A stretch of 61,804 nucleotides of DNA, from assembly GCA_937877545.1 (NCBI GenBank), contig CALFJE010000151.1, forward strand, positions 1 through 61,804, given 5' to 3'. Within the stretch, counting starts at the first letter, position 1. Each line of letters starts with the position of its first letter. Below the pieces are notes generated by a model. The model was not told the origin of the DNA, made no database searches, and saw nothing but the letters and a program-made list of their open reading frames with translations. This DNA is from an uncultured Selenomonadales bacterium. Its GTDB lineage: Bacteria > Bacillota > Negativicutes > Selenomonadales > Selenomonadaceae. Shown piece after piece: positions 32,557 to 39,261 of the stretch. The position numbers were made by a program, and so were the translations under genes.

Positions 32557-33480
32557 ATGAAGTTGAGACGGATTCTTTGGACGTTGCTGTTGATAATCGT
32601 CGTGAGTCTGTCGAACAACGGCTCGGCGGCGGCGTTGCACTACGGCGACAGAGGCGACGGCGTCAAAGAAATTCAAGAATATCTGATAGCGCAATGCCTG
32701 TTGAACGCGGAGGCTGACGGCGTATACGGTGCGTCGACGGTCGCGGCGATTAAGGACTTCCAAGAGGCACTCGGTCTGGAGGTCGACGGGGTTTGCGGCG
32801 CGTTGACTTATAAGCTCCTGCGGGCGGCGGCTTACGATGAGATTGACGTTACCACCTTCAAGCTCGGCGATTATATTCCCGAACACGTCGAAGATACCCC
32901 CGCCCTTGAGGAGCCGGTTGCCGTTAAGACGGTTGCTCCGTATGCGGGCGTTGGCGACGTTATCAAGCTCGGCACGGAAGGCGACGGCGTAGTTCACCTT
33001 CAGAACAAGCTGATTGAGCTGGGCTACTACGACGGCGAGGCTGACGGCGTGGCGGACGCGTCGACAATCAGCGCGTTGAAGGACTTCCAAATCAGTCGCG
33101 GCATTAAGGCTGACGGCATTTGCGGGCGCAAGACTTATTCCGCGCTTGACGGCGAGGAGGAAGTTTCGGGCGGCGAAAACGAATTCGGCATTCCGAGCTA
33201 CAGTCGGGTTGTGCGCGTCGAGGCGACGGCTTACTCCGGCATGGAGGACGGCATGGGTGCTTACACCGCCACGGGCACGCTTTGCAGGCGCGGCGTCATT
33301 GCCACCGACCCCAACTTTATTCCGCTCGGCACGCGAGTTTTCATTCCCGGTTACGGCTACGCTGTGGCTGAGGACACCGGCGGCGCGATTGTCGGCAATA
33401 TTATCGACGTGGCGTTTGATACCGTCGGCGAGTGCTACGAATGGGGGCGGCAATACATTGATATTTACATTCTCGATTGA
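32557..33480 (+). CDS. Exported peptidoglycan-binding and 3D-domain protein, 307 aa
   Basis: After a signal peptide come two PG_binding_1 domains (GDGVKEIQEYL...GVYGASTVAAIKDFQ and GDGVVHLQNKL...GVADASTISALKDFQ) and a C-terminal 3D domain (VEATAYSGMEDG, GVIATDPNFIPLGTRVFIPG, AVAEDTGGAIVGNIIDVAF). 3D-domain proteins are MltA-like lytic enzymes or stationary-phase survival factors of the cell wall. The ATG at 32557 follows GAGGTGG. A terminator is found 30 bp downstream. Confidence 0.85.
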   Translation: MKLRRILWTLLLIIVVSLSNNGSAAALHYGDRGDGVKEIQEYLIAQCLLNAEADGVYGASTVAAIKDFQEALGLEVDGVCGALTYKLLRAAAYDEIDVTTFKLGDYIPEHVEDTPALEEPVAVKTVAPYAGVGDVIKLGTEGDGVVHLQNKLIELGYYDGEADGVADASTISALKDFQISRGIKADGICGRKTYSALDGEEEVSGGENEFGIPSYSRVVRVEATAYSGMEDGMGAYTATGTLCRRGVIATDPNFIPLGTRVFIPGYGYAVAEDTGGAIVGNIIDVAFDTVGECYEWGRQYIDIYILD

Positions 33481-33509
33481 GGCGGCAACGCGATTACTTG
33501 AATAAAAAT

Positions 33510-33540
33510 TTTCGGCGCATTGACGCCGATTTTATTTTGC
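33510..33540 (+). terminator. Terminator of the 3D-domain gene
   Basis: TCGGCG (33512-33517) and CGCCGA (33524-33529) form a six-pair stem with a six-base loop, followed by TTTTATTTT. Confidence 0.75.
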
Positions 33541-33558
33541 ACGACAGGAGGCGTTCGT

Positions 33559-33930
33559 TTGTTTGAGATAACTGTAAGCGCGGCTTTTGAGGCGGCGCAT
33601 TTTATTGAGGGCTACGCGGGCAAGTGCGCCCGACTTCACGGGCATAATTGGACGGTTGAGGCGGTGGTTCGCGGCGCGGAGCTTGACGCTTTGGGTATGC
33701 TCGTCGACTTCAAGATTTTAAAGGCGGAGCTGAATAAAGTTCTGGACGAATTCGATCATCGGTTTCTGAACGAATTGGCGGCGTTCGCGACGGAGAATCC
33801 TACGGCTGAGAATTTGGCGCGGAAAGTTTTTGAGCGGCTGGCGGCGTCTGAGATTTTCGGCGGCTCCACGAAACTTTACGCCGTCAAAGTTCACGAGTCG
33901 CCCAATTCCTGCGTGACGTACTATGAATAG
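33559..33930 (+). CDS. queD: 6-carboxytetrahydropterin synthase QueD, 123 aa
   Basis: QueD makes 6-carboxy-5,6,7,8-tetrahydropterin in the queuosine pathway. The zinc-binding histidines are visible in FEAAHFI and RLHGHNW, with the catalytic Cys in GKCARLHGH and the glutamate near HESPNSC. The TTG at 33559 is chosen because CAGGAGGCG precedes it and the product then begins as family members do. Its end overlaps the queE start by eight bases. Confidence 0.92.
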   Translation: MFEITVSAAFEAAHFIEGYAGKCARLHGHNWTVEAVVRGAELDALGMLVDFKILKAELNKVLDEFDHRFLNELAAFATENPTAENLARKVFERLAASEIFGGSTKLYAVKVHESPNSCVTYYE

Positions 33931-34660
33931 CGCGAATGTCATCGAAATATTTTCGTCGGTGCAGGGTGAGGGCAAATATATCGGTTGCCGTCAAATCTTC
34001 GTGCGCCTTGCCGAGTGCAACCTCAACTGCGCCTATTGCGATACGGATTTCAATCGCGCCGAGTTTTGCAAGGTCGAGACGGCGGCAGGTTCCGCGACTT
34101 TCCGCGACGTGAAAAATCCGCTTGACGCCGCGCAGGTTGCCGAGGTCATAAAGCGGTTCGGCGAGGCGGTTCCGACTCAAGCGGTGAGCTTCACGGGCGG
34201 GGAGCCGCTTTTGCATTGGCGATTCGTGCGCGAGGCAGCCTTAGCGGTCAAAGCTTCGGGCATGAAGATTTTCCTTGAGACGAACGGTACGCTTTGCGCA
34301 GAGTTGGAAAGCCTTTCGGACGCGATTGACATAATCAGCATGGATATAAAACTTCCGAGCGTCACGGGGCGGCGACTGTTCGACGTGCACGAAAGATTTT
34401 TGCGAGCCGCGCAGGGCAAAGACGTTTACGTTAAAATCGTCATATCGGGTGAGACGACGCGGGAGGAATTCTTATCGGCGATTGAAACGGTGGCGAGCGT
34501 CGACGCGGAAATTTTGACAATCCTCCAGCCCGTGACGCCCGTCGGACGAATCTGCGCGGTGTCGGCTGAGCAAATCTTATCGTTGCAAGCCGCCGCCCTG
34601 CGCCGCTTAAAAAATGTCCGCGTCATACCGCAAACGCACAAGCTAATCAACCTGCTCTAA
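33923..34660 (+). CDS. queE: 7-carboxy-7-deazaguanine synthase QueE, 245 aa
   Basis: QueE is the radical SAM enzyme that follows QueD. The cluster motif CNLNCAYC (C32, C36, C39) is a normal CX3CX2C, preceded by IFSSVQGEGKYIG and followed by SFTGGEPLL. The ATG overlaps the queD stop, which indicates coupling. The remaining pathway genes queC and queF are not in the window. Confidence 0.93.
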   Translation: MNSANVIEIFSSVQGEGKYIGCRQIFVRLAECNLNCAYCDTDFNRAEFCKVETAAGSATFRDVKNPLDAAQVAEVIKRFGEAVPTQAVSFTGGEPLLHWRFVREAALAVKASGMKIFLETNGTLCAELESLSDAIDIISMDIKLPSVTGRRLFDVHERFLRAAQGKDVYVKIVISGETTREEFLSAIETVASVDAEILTILQPVTPVGRICAVSAEQILSLQAAALRRLKNVRVIPQTHKLINLL

Positions 34661-34674
34661 TCGGAGGTGACGGC

Positions 34675-35991
34675 ATGAGGAAACATTTCTTTTCGGCGCG
34701 GAACTTGGAGGATTACAAGCGACACGTCCGCACGATATTGGCGGGCACGGGCGATAACCCGAATCTTGAAGTCTTGAAGCATTTTAATCAAGACGCGCTC
34801 TTTGCCTACATCAAAGACTTGCTGAAATTTCCTGAAGGGATTTTCGATTCGCGAATCGTCGGCGAGACTCCGATACCCGGCTTGCGACTGGATTTTAATT
34901 GCGGCTTGCGGCTCGACGTACCCGAAGGCAATTTTCGCATTCGGATAAGCGACGCCGACAGCGAACAAATTTTTTTCGACAAGTACGTTTCGGGCGGCAG
35001 ATTGATTTCCGTGGAGCAAATATTTATCCGTTGGCGGATTGAGGTTTTCCGCGACGGCAAGCTGATTTTCACGCACACGCTCGACCTTGAGGGGCAACCC
35101 GTCATGCTGATGTTTCGCTTTAACGCGTTGGGCGACTTGATTGCGTTGTTGCCGTATGCCCGCGAGTTCAAGCGGCGACATCGTTGTAAGCTGTCTATTT
35201 GCCTGCCGAACAATACTCTGAGCGAATTCGCGGCGCACCTCTACCCCGAATTGCCGCAAGCCGACGCGGTCACGTTCGAGACTTACGCGACCTATTACCC
35301 GTCAATGGTGCTGGGCTACACGCCCGTCGCCCCGATAAATTTGCGCGATATGCCAATGGAGCGAATGGGCGGCGCATTCCTGGGCTTGAACTTCCTCGCG
35401 CCGAAGCCGACCTTTAAGCCGACGATGCCGCCCGTCACGAATGAGCCTTACGTTTGTATCGGCGTGCAAGCCTCCTCCACGGTTAAGGGCTGGCTCTATC
35501 CGAACGGCTGGGAGGTCGTCGTCGATTATCTTAAGGGGCTCGGCTACCGCGTCTTTTGCATTGATAAAAATTCCGTCCAGACCAACGGCGGCATTACGAT
35601 TCGCAAGCCCGAAAACGCCGAGGACTTTACGGGCGACTTTACGATTATGGAGCGGGCGAACATGCTTTATCACGCGGAATTTTTTATCGGCTTGGGCAGC
35701 GGCTTGTCGTGGGTGGCGAACGCAGTTGGTTGCCCCGTCGTAATGATTTGCGGCTTCACCACCGATTGGCACGAGTTTTATACGCCGTATCGCGTCGCCA
35801 ATCGGCTGGTATGCAACGGCTGTTATAATGATGTGCACGTCGATTTTCTCGGCAAGCTCTGCCCGTATCAAAAGGGCACGCCGCGTGAATTGGAGTGTCA
35901 AAAGAAGATTTCGCCGCGCCAAGTCCTCAATGCGATTGAGCGTTTGATTATCGACCGCAACTTAACGCCGCCCCGCTTGAGGAGCGTTTAA
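34675..35991 (+). CDS. Autotransporter-type O-heptosyltransferase, copy 1, 438 aa
   Basis: The protein matches the bacterial autotransporter heptosyltransferase family: an N-terminal strand-loop region (GLRLDFNCGLRLDVPEGNF, FIRWRIEVFRDGKLIFTHTL) and a GT9-like domain. The four cysteines of the iron site are present in the family spacing: C-x2-C-x12-C-x11-C in the LVCNGC...LCPYQKGTPRELEC region. Known members add heptoses to autotransporter adhesins. No autotransporter gene is in the window, so the acceptor is unknown. Its stop codon directly abuts the start of copy 2. Confidence 0.85.
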   Translation: MRKHFFSARNLEDYKRHVRTILAGTGDNPNLEVLKHFNQDALFAYIKDLLKFPEGIFDSRIVGETPIPGLRLDFNCGLRLDVPEGNFRIRISDADSEQIFFDKYVSGGRLISVEQIFIRWRIEVFRDGKLIFTHTLDLEGQPVMLMFRFNALGDLIALLPYAREFKRRHRCKLSICLPNNTLSEFAAHLYPELPQADAVTFETYATYYPSMVLGYTPVAPINLRDMPMERMGGAFLGLNFLAPKPTFKPTMPPVTNEPYVCIGVQASSTVKGWLYPNGWEVVVDYLKGLGYRVFCIDKNSVQTNGGITIRKPENAEDFTGDFTIMERANMLYHAEFFIGLGSGLSWVANAVGCPVVMICGFTTDWHEFYTPYRVANRLVCNGCYNDVHVDFLGKLCPYQKGTPRELECQKKISPRQVLNAIERLIIDRNLTPPRLRSV

Positions 35992-37305
35992 ATGGAGCGA
36001 TTATATTTCTCGGCGCGTGACATTCGCGACTACCTTGCCATGCTGATTGACACGAAGGAGCTTAATAAATTGCCCGCCTTCCCGCCGAATTACCGACCGA
36101 TAACCGCCGCGCCGCAGGTTAAGCATTTCCTGTTCGAGTTGATGAATATCTACGAGCATCGCGATTCGGGTTGCTCTTCGCCGATAAGCGGGGAGACGGG
36201 CGTTGCGGGCTTGCGCTTGGATTTCAACTTCGGCTTGCGGCTTGACGTGCCCAAAGGCAATTTCCACGTGCGCATTGGCGACGCCGATAGCGGTATGATT
36301 TTCCTGGACGAGAATTTATCGGACGTGCGGCTCATATCGCTGGAAAAGTATTTTATCCGCTGGAAGGTCGAAGTCACTTTGGACGGCGCGACAGTCTTAT
36401 CGCACACTTTGGATTTGGCGGGGCAACCCGTGTTGATAACGTTCAAGCGGACGGCGGCTTTGGGCGACACCTTAGCTTTCCTGCCGGCGATTGCCGAGTT
36501 TAAGCGGATTCACCGTTGCCGGCTGAGCGTGCTGTTGCCTGAGTATCTGCGCGGAGTCGTCGCCGAGCTTTATCCCGACCTTGAGCAAATCAACGCCATG
36601 CACTTTGACAGCTACGCGACCTATTCCTACGAGATGTACGGCGGCAATTTCCCGTTCTGCGCCGATATGCGCGATACGCCGCTTGAGCGCGTGGCGAGTT
36701 TTATCTTGGGCGTGAACACTCTGCCCGTCAAGCCGACCTTCAAGCCGACTGCGCCCCGCCCGATTGCCGACCCCTACGTTTGTATCGGCGTGCAAGCCTC
36801 CTCCGCGATTAAGGGCTGGCTCTATCCGAAAGGCTGGGAGGTCGTCGTTGATTATCTTAAGCGGCGCGGTTATCGCGTCCTGTGTATCGATAAGCACGCC
36901 GCGCAGACCGACAGGGGCATTATGATTCGCAAGCCCGCCAATGCCGAGGACTTTACGGGCGACTTTACGCTTACCGAGCGGGCGAACATGCTTTATCACG
37001 CGGATTTTTTTATCGGCTTGAGCAACGGCTTATCGTGGTTGGCGAACGCTGTCGGCTGTCCCGTCGTGATGATTTGCGGCTTCTCCAAGGATTGGTTTGA
37101 ATTCCACACGCCGTATCGCGTCGCCAATCGGCTGGTGTGTAACGGTTGCCTGAACGATTTGCGCGTCAAATTTTTTAAGGAGGGCTGTCCGTATCACTGG
37201 GGCACGCCGCGAGCTTTGGAGTGTCAGAAAAAGATTTACCCGCGCCAGGTTCTCGACGCGATTGAGCAGTTGATTGCCGATAAAAAATTTTGCCCGAACC
37301 CTTGA
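35992..37305 (+). CDS. Autotransporter-type O-heptosyltransferase, copy 2, 437 aa
   Basis: This is a paralogue of the preceding gene with the same domain order and the same cysteine spacing (C-x2-C-x12-C-x11-C). Long stretches of the C-terminal half are nearly identical even at DNA level (for example around 35455-35530 and 36778-36850), which suggests a recent duplication or gene conversion, while the N-terminal 100 residues differ. The ATG at 35992 directly follows the previous stop; AGGAG lies eleven or so bases before it. Different acceptor or sugar preference is possible. Confidence 0.85.
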   Translation: MERLYFSARDIRDYLAMLIDTKELNKLPAFPPNYRPITAAPQVKHFLFELMNIYEHRDSGCSSPISGETGVAGLRLDFNFGLRLDVPKGNFHVRIGDADSGMIFLDENLSDVRLISLEKYFIRWKVEVTLDGATVLSHTLDLAGQPVLITFKRTAALGDTLAFLPAIAEFKRIHRCRLSVLLPEYLRGVVAELYPDLEQINAMHFDSYATYSYEMYGGNFPFCADMRDTPLERVASFILGVNTLPVKPTFKPTAPRPIADPYVCIGVQASSAIKGWLYPKGWEVVVDYLKRRGYRVLCIDKHAAQTDRGIMIRKPANAEDFTGDFTLTERANMLYHADFFIGLSNGLSWLANAVGCPVVMICGFSKDWFEFHTPYRVANRLVCNGCLNDLRVKFFKEGCPYHWGTPRALECQKKIYPRQVLDAIEQLIADKKFCPNP

Positions 37306-37375
37306 GGTAACTGCAGGCAGGAAAAATGTTTCGCCCGTCAAATTTTTTCGGCGTGTGTAAAGGAGGGTGAACGGC

Positions 37376-38524
37376 ATGATTTATCGCGAGCTGGGCAAGA
37401 CGGGCTTGAAGGTCAGCGAAATCGGCATGGGGTGCGAGGGCTTCAGCGAGGAAAATTGCGCCATGACACAGAAACTTTTCGACGCGGCGGCGGAGGCGGG
37501 CGTTAATTATTTCGATTTGTACGCGTCCAATCCGGCGGTGCGCGAGGCGGTCGGCAAGGCTATGCGCGGGCGTCGGCAGAAATTTATCGCGCAGTCGCAT
37601 ATTTGCTCCGTGTGGCAGAACGGGCAATATAAGCGGACGCGCAAACTTGCGGAAGTGACGGCGGGCTTTGAGGAATCGTTGCGGCAGTTGCAGACGGATT
37701 ATATCGACGTGGGCACGATTCACTATTGCGACGCGCTGGACGATTGGCAACGGATTGAGTCGGGCGGCGTGCTTGATTATGCCCGCAAGCTCAAGGCGGC
37801 GGGGACGATTCGGCATATCGGCTTAAGCAGTCACAATCCGCAGGTCGCGTTGAAGGCGGCAGAGAGCGGCGCGATTGAAGTGCTGATGTTCAGCGTCAAT
37901 CCCTGCTACGATTTGTTACCCGCCTCGGAGGACGTGGAGCAACTTTGGAACGAGGAAAATTATTCCGCGCACTTAACGAACATGGATCCCGACCGTCAAA
38001 AACTTTACGAGACGTGTCAACGGCTGGGCGTCGGGATAACGGTCATGAAGTGTTTCGGCGGCGGCGATTTGCTTGACGCGGAGCTGTCGCCTGCGGGCGT
38101 GGCGTTGACGGCGCACCAATGCATTCACTACGCGTTGAGCCGTCCCGCTGTGGCTTGCGTATTGGCGGGGGCGCATTCGGTCGAGCAGTTTAAGCAGAGC
38201 ATAGCCTACGAAGACGCCACCGACGCCGAAAAGGATTACGCATTGACGTTCGCGAGCTTTCCCAAAATCAGTTGGCGCGGGCATTGCGTTTACTGCAGTC
38301 ACTGTGCGCCGTGCGTCAAGGCGATTGACATTGCCTCCGTCACGAAGTTTTTGCATTTGACGGAGGCTCAAAGCGGCGTGCCCGAAACCGTCCGCGAACA
38401 CTACAAGGTTTTGAATCATCATGCGGGCGAGTGCATTCGTTGCGGCGTTTGCGAGACGCGTTGCCCGTTCGGCGTCAATATCCGCGAGAACATGACCAAA
38501 GCCGCGCAGGTTTTCGGCTATTGA
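37376..38524 (+). CDS. Aldo/keto reductase with C-terminal 4Fe-4S domain, 382 aa
   Basis: The N-terminal barrel has the AKR features (MIYRELGKTGLKVSEIGMGC, VNYFDLYASN with the Asp and Tyr, HYCDALDDW). The C-terminal 100 residues add ferredoxin-type cysteine motifs (CVYCSHCAPC and CIRCGVCETRCPFG). This two-part design is common in anaerobes; the substrate is not known. The ATG at 37376 is preceded by AGGAGGG. It follows the heptosyltransferases by 70 bp and precedes a flavodoxin gene, which might be an electron partner. Confidence 0.88.
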   Translation: MIYRELGKTGLKVSEIGMGCEGFSEENCAMTQKLFDAAAEAGVNYFDLYASNPAVREAVGKAMRGRRQKFIAQSHICSVWQNGQYKRTRKLAEVTAGFEESLRQLQTDYIDVGTIHYCDALDDWQRIESGGVLDYARKLKAAGTIRHIGLSSHNPQVALKAAESGAIEVLMFSVNPCYDLLPASEDVEQLWNEENYSAHLTNMDPDRQKLYETCQRLGVGITVMKCFGGGDLLDAELSPAGVALTAHQCIHYALSRPAVACVLAGAHSVEQFKQSIAYEDATDAEKDYALTFASFPKISWRGHCVYCSHCAPCVKAIDIASVTKFLHLTEAQSGVPETVREHYKVLNHHAGECIRCGVCETRCPFGVNIRENMTKAAQVFGY

Positions 38525-38536
38525 GGAGTGATTAAA

Positions 38537-38725
38537 ATGTTTGAGGACGACGCCAAACTCGACGATATTTTAAACGTGTTGAGTTCGCCGAAGACTAAGG
38601 CAGATAAAAAAGGTCGTCGCGCTGCCGAGGGCGAGGAGCTTCGTTACGAGTCCAAAACATCACCGGGCGACGACATGATTAAATTTGATTTCGCAAGGCA
38701 AATGAATTCGGGGGTATTGAAATGA
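38537..38725 (+). CDS. Small charged protein of unknown function, 62 aa
   Basis: The protein (MFEDDAKLDDILNVLSSPKT...) is highly charged, with no membrane segment or known motif. It starts at ATG 38537 with GAGGAG upstream, 12 bp after the aldo/keto reductase, and its stop overlaps the flavodoxin start (ATGA). The tight spacing supports it as a real gene between two redox genes. Confidence 0.6.
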   Translation: MFEDDAKLDDILNVLSSPKTKADKKGRRAAEGEELRYESKTSPGDDMIKFDFARQMNSGVLK

Positions 38726-39207
38726 GCAAAAAGTTGGTAGCGTATTTTTCGGCGAGCGGCTCCACGCGCAAGCTTGCCAACACTTTGGCGGAAGTCCTCG
38801 GCGCGGACACCTACGAGATTAAGCCCGCCGTGCCCTACACCGGCAAGGATTTGAACTGGAACAATCAGCAGTCGCGCAGTTCCGTCGAGATGGCAGATAT
38901 AAATTCGCGTCCCGAACTTGCCGACACTTCCGCGCAGATTGCCGATTACGATACGATTTTCCTCGGCTTCCCGATTTGGTGGTACGTCGCGCCGCACATC
39001 ATCAACAGCTTTTTGGAGAGCTACGACTTCGGCGGCAAGACGATTGTCATTTTCGCGACGTCGGGCGGCAGCGGCTTCGGCGAAACTCTTGCGCAACTTA
39101 AGCCGTCCTGCGCGGGTTCGACGCTTTGGTATCAAGGCAAAGTCTTTCGCGGGCGCACCGATAAGAATACCCTGACCGATTGGGTTAAGGGCTTGCCGAT
39201 TGACTGA
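38722..39207 (+). CDS. Flavodoxin, 161 aa
   Basis: The N-terminal FMN phosphate loop is present (VAYFSASGSTRKLAN), followed by FLGFPIWWYVAPHIINSFLE and FATSGGSGFGETLAQL, typical of the flavodoxin_4 family. It probably transfers electrons for the upstream reductase or another partner. The start overlaps the previous stop; a strong bidirectional terminator follows. Confidence 0.9.
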   Translation: MSKKLVAYFSASGSTRKLANTLAEVLGADTYEIKPAVPYTGKDLNWNNQQSRSSVEMADINSRPELADTSAQIADYDTIFLGFPIWWYVAPHIINSFLESYDFGGKTIVIFATSGGSGFGETLAQLKPSCAGSTLWYQGKVFRGRTDKNTLTDWVKGLPID

Positions 39208-39224
39208 ACGTTTACCGTAAAAAA

Positions 39225-39256
39225 AAACTCCTCCGCAGTTTGGAGGAGTTAATTTT
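39225..39256. terminator. Strong bidirectional terminator
   Basis: A perfect nine-pair stem (AACTCCTCC, 39226-39234, with GGAGGAGTT, 39242-39250) has a seven-base loop, an A run on the left and a T run on the right. It separates the converging flavodoxin gene and the three-domain gene. Confidence 0.88.
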
Positions 39257-39261
39257 TTTGC

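Noticed and set aside
33481..33558. Possible preQ1 riboswitch before queD
   Set aside because: The region is short and is accounted for by the terminator of the preceding gene and the queD ribosome site. No preQ1 aptamer core could be matched.
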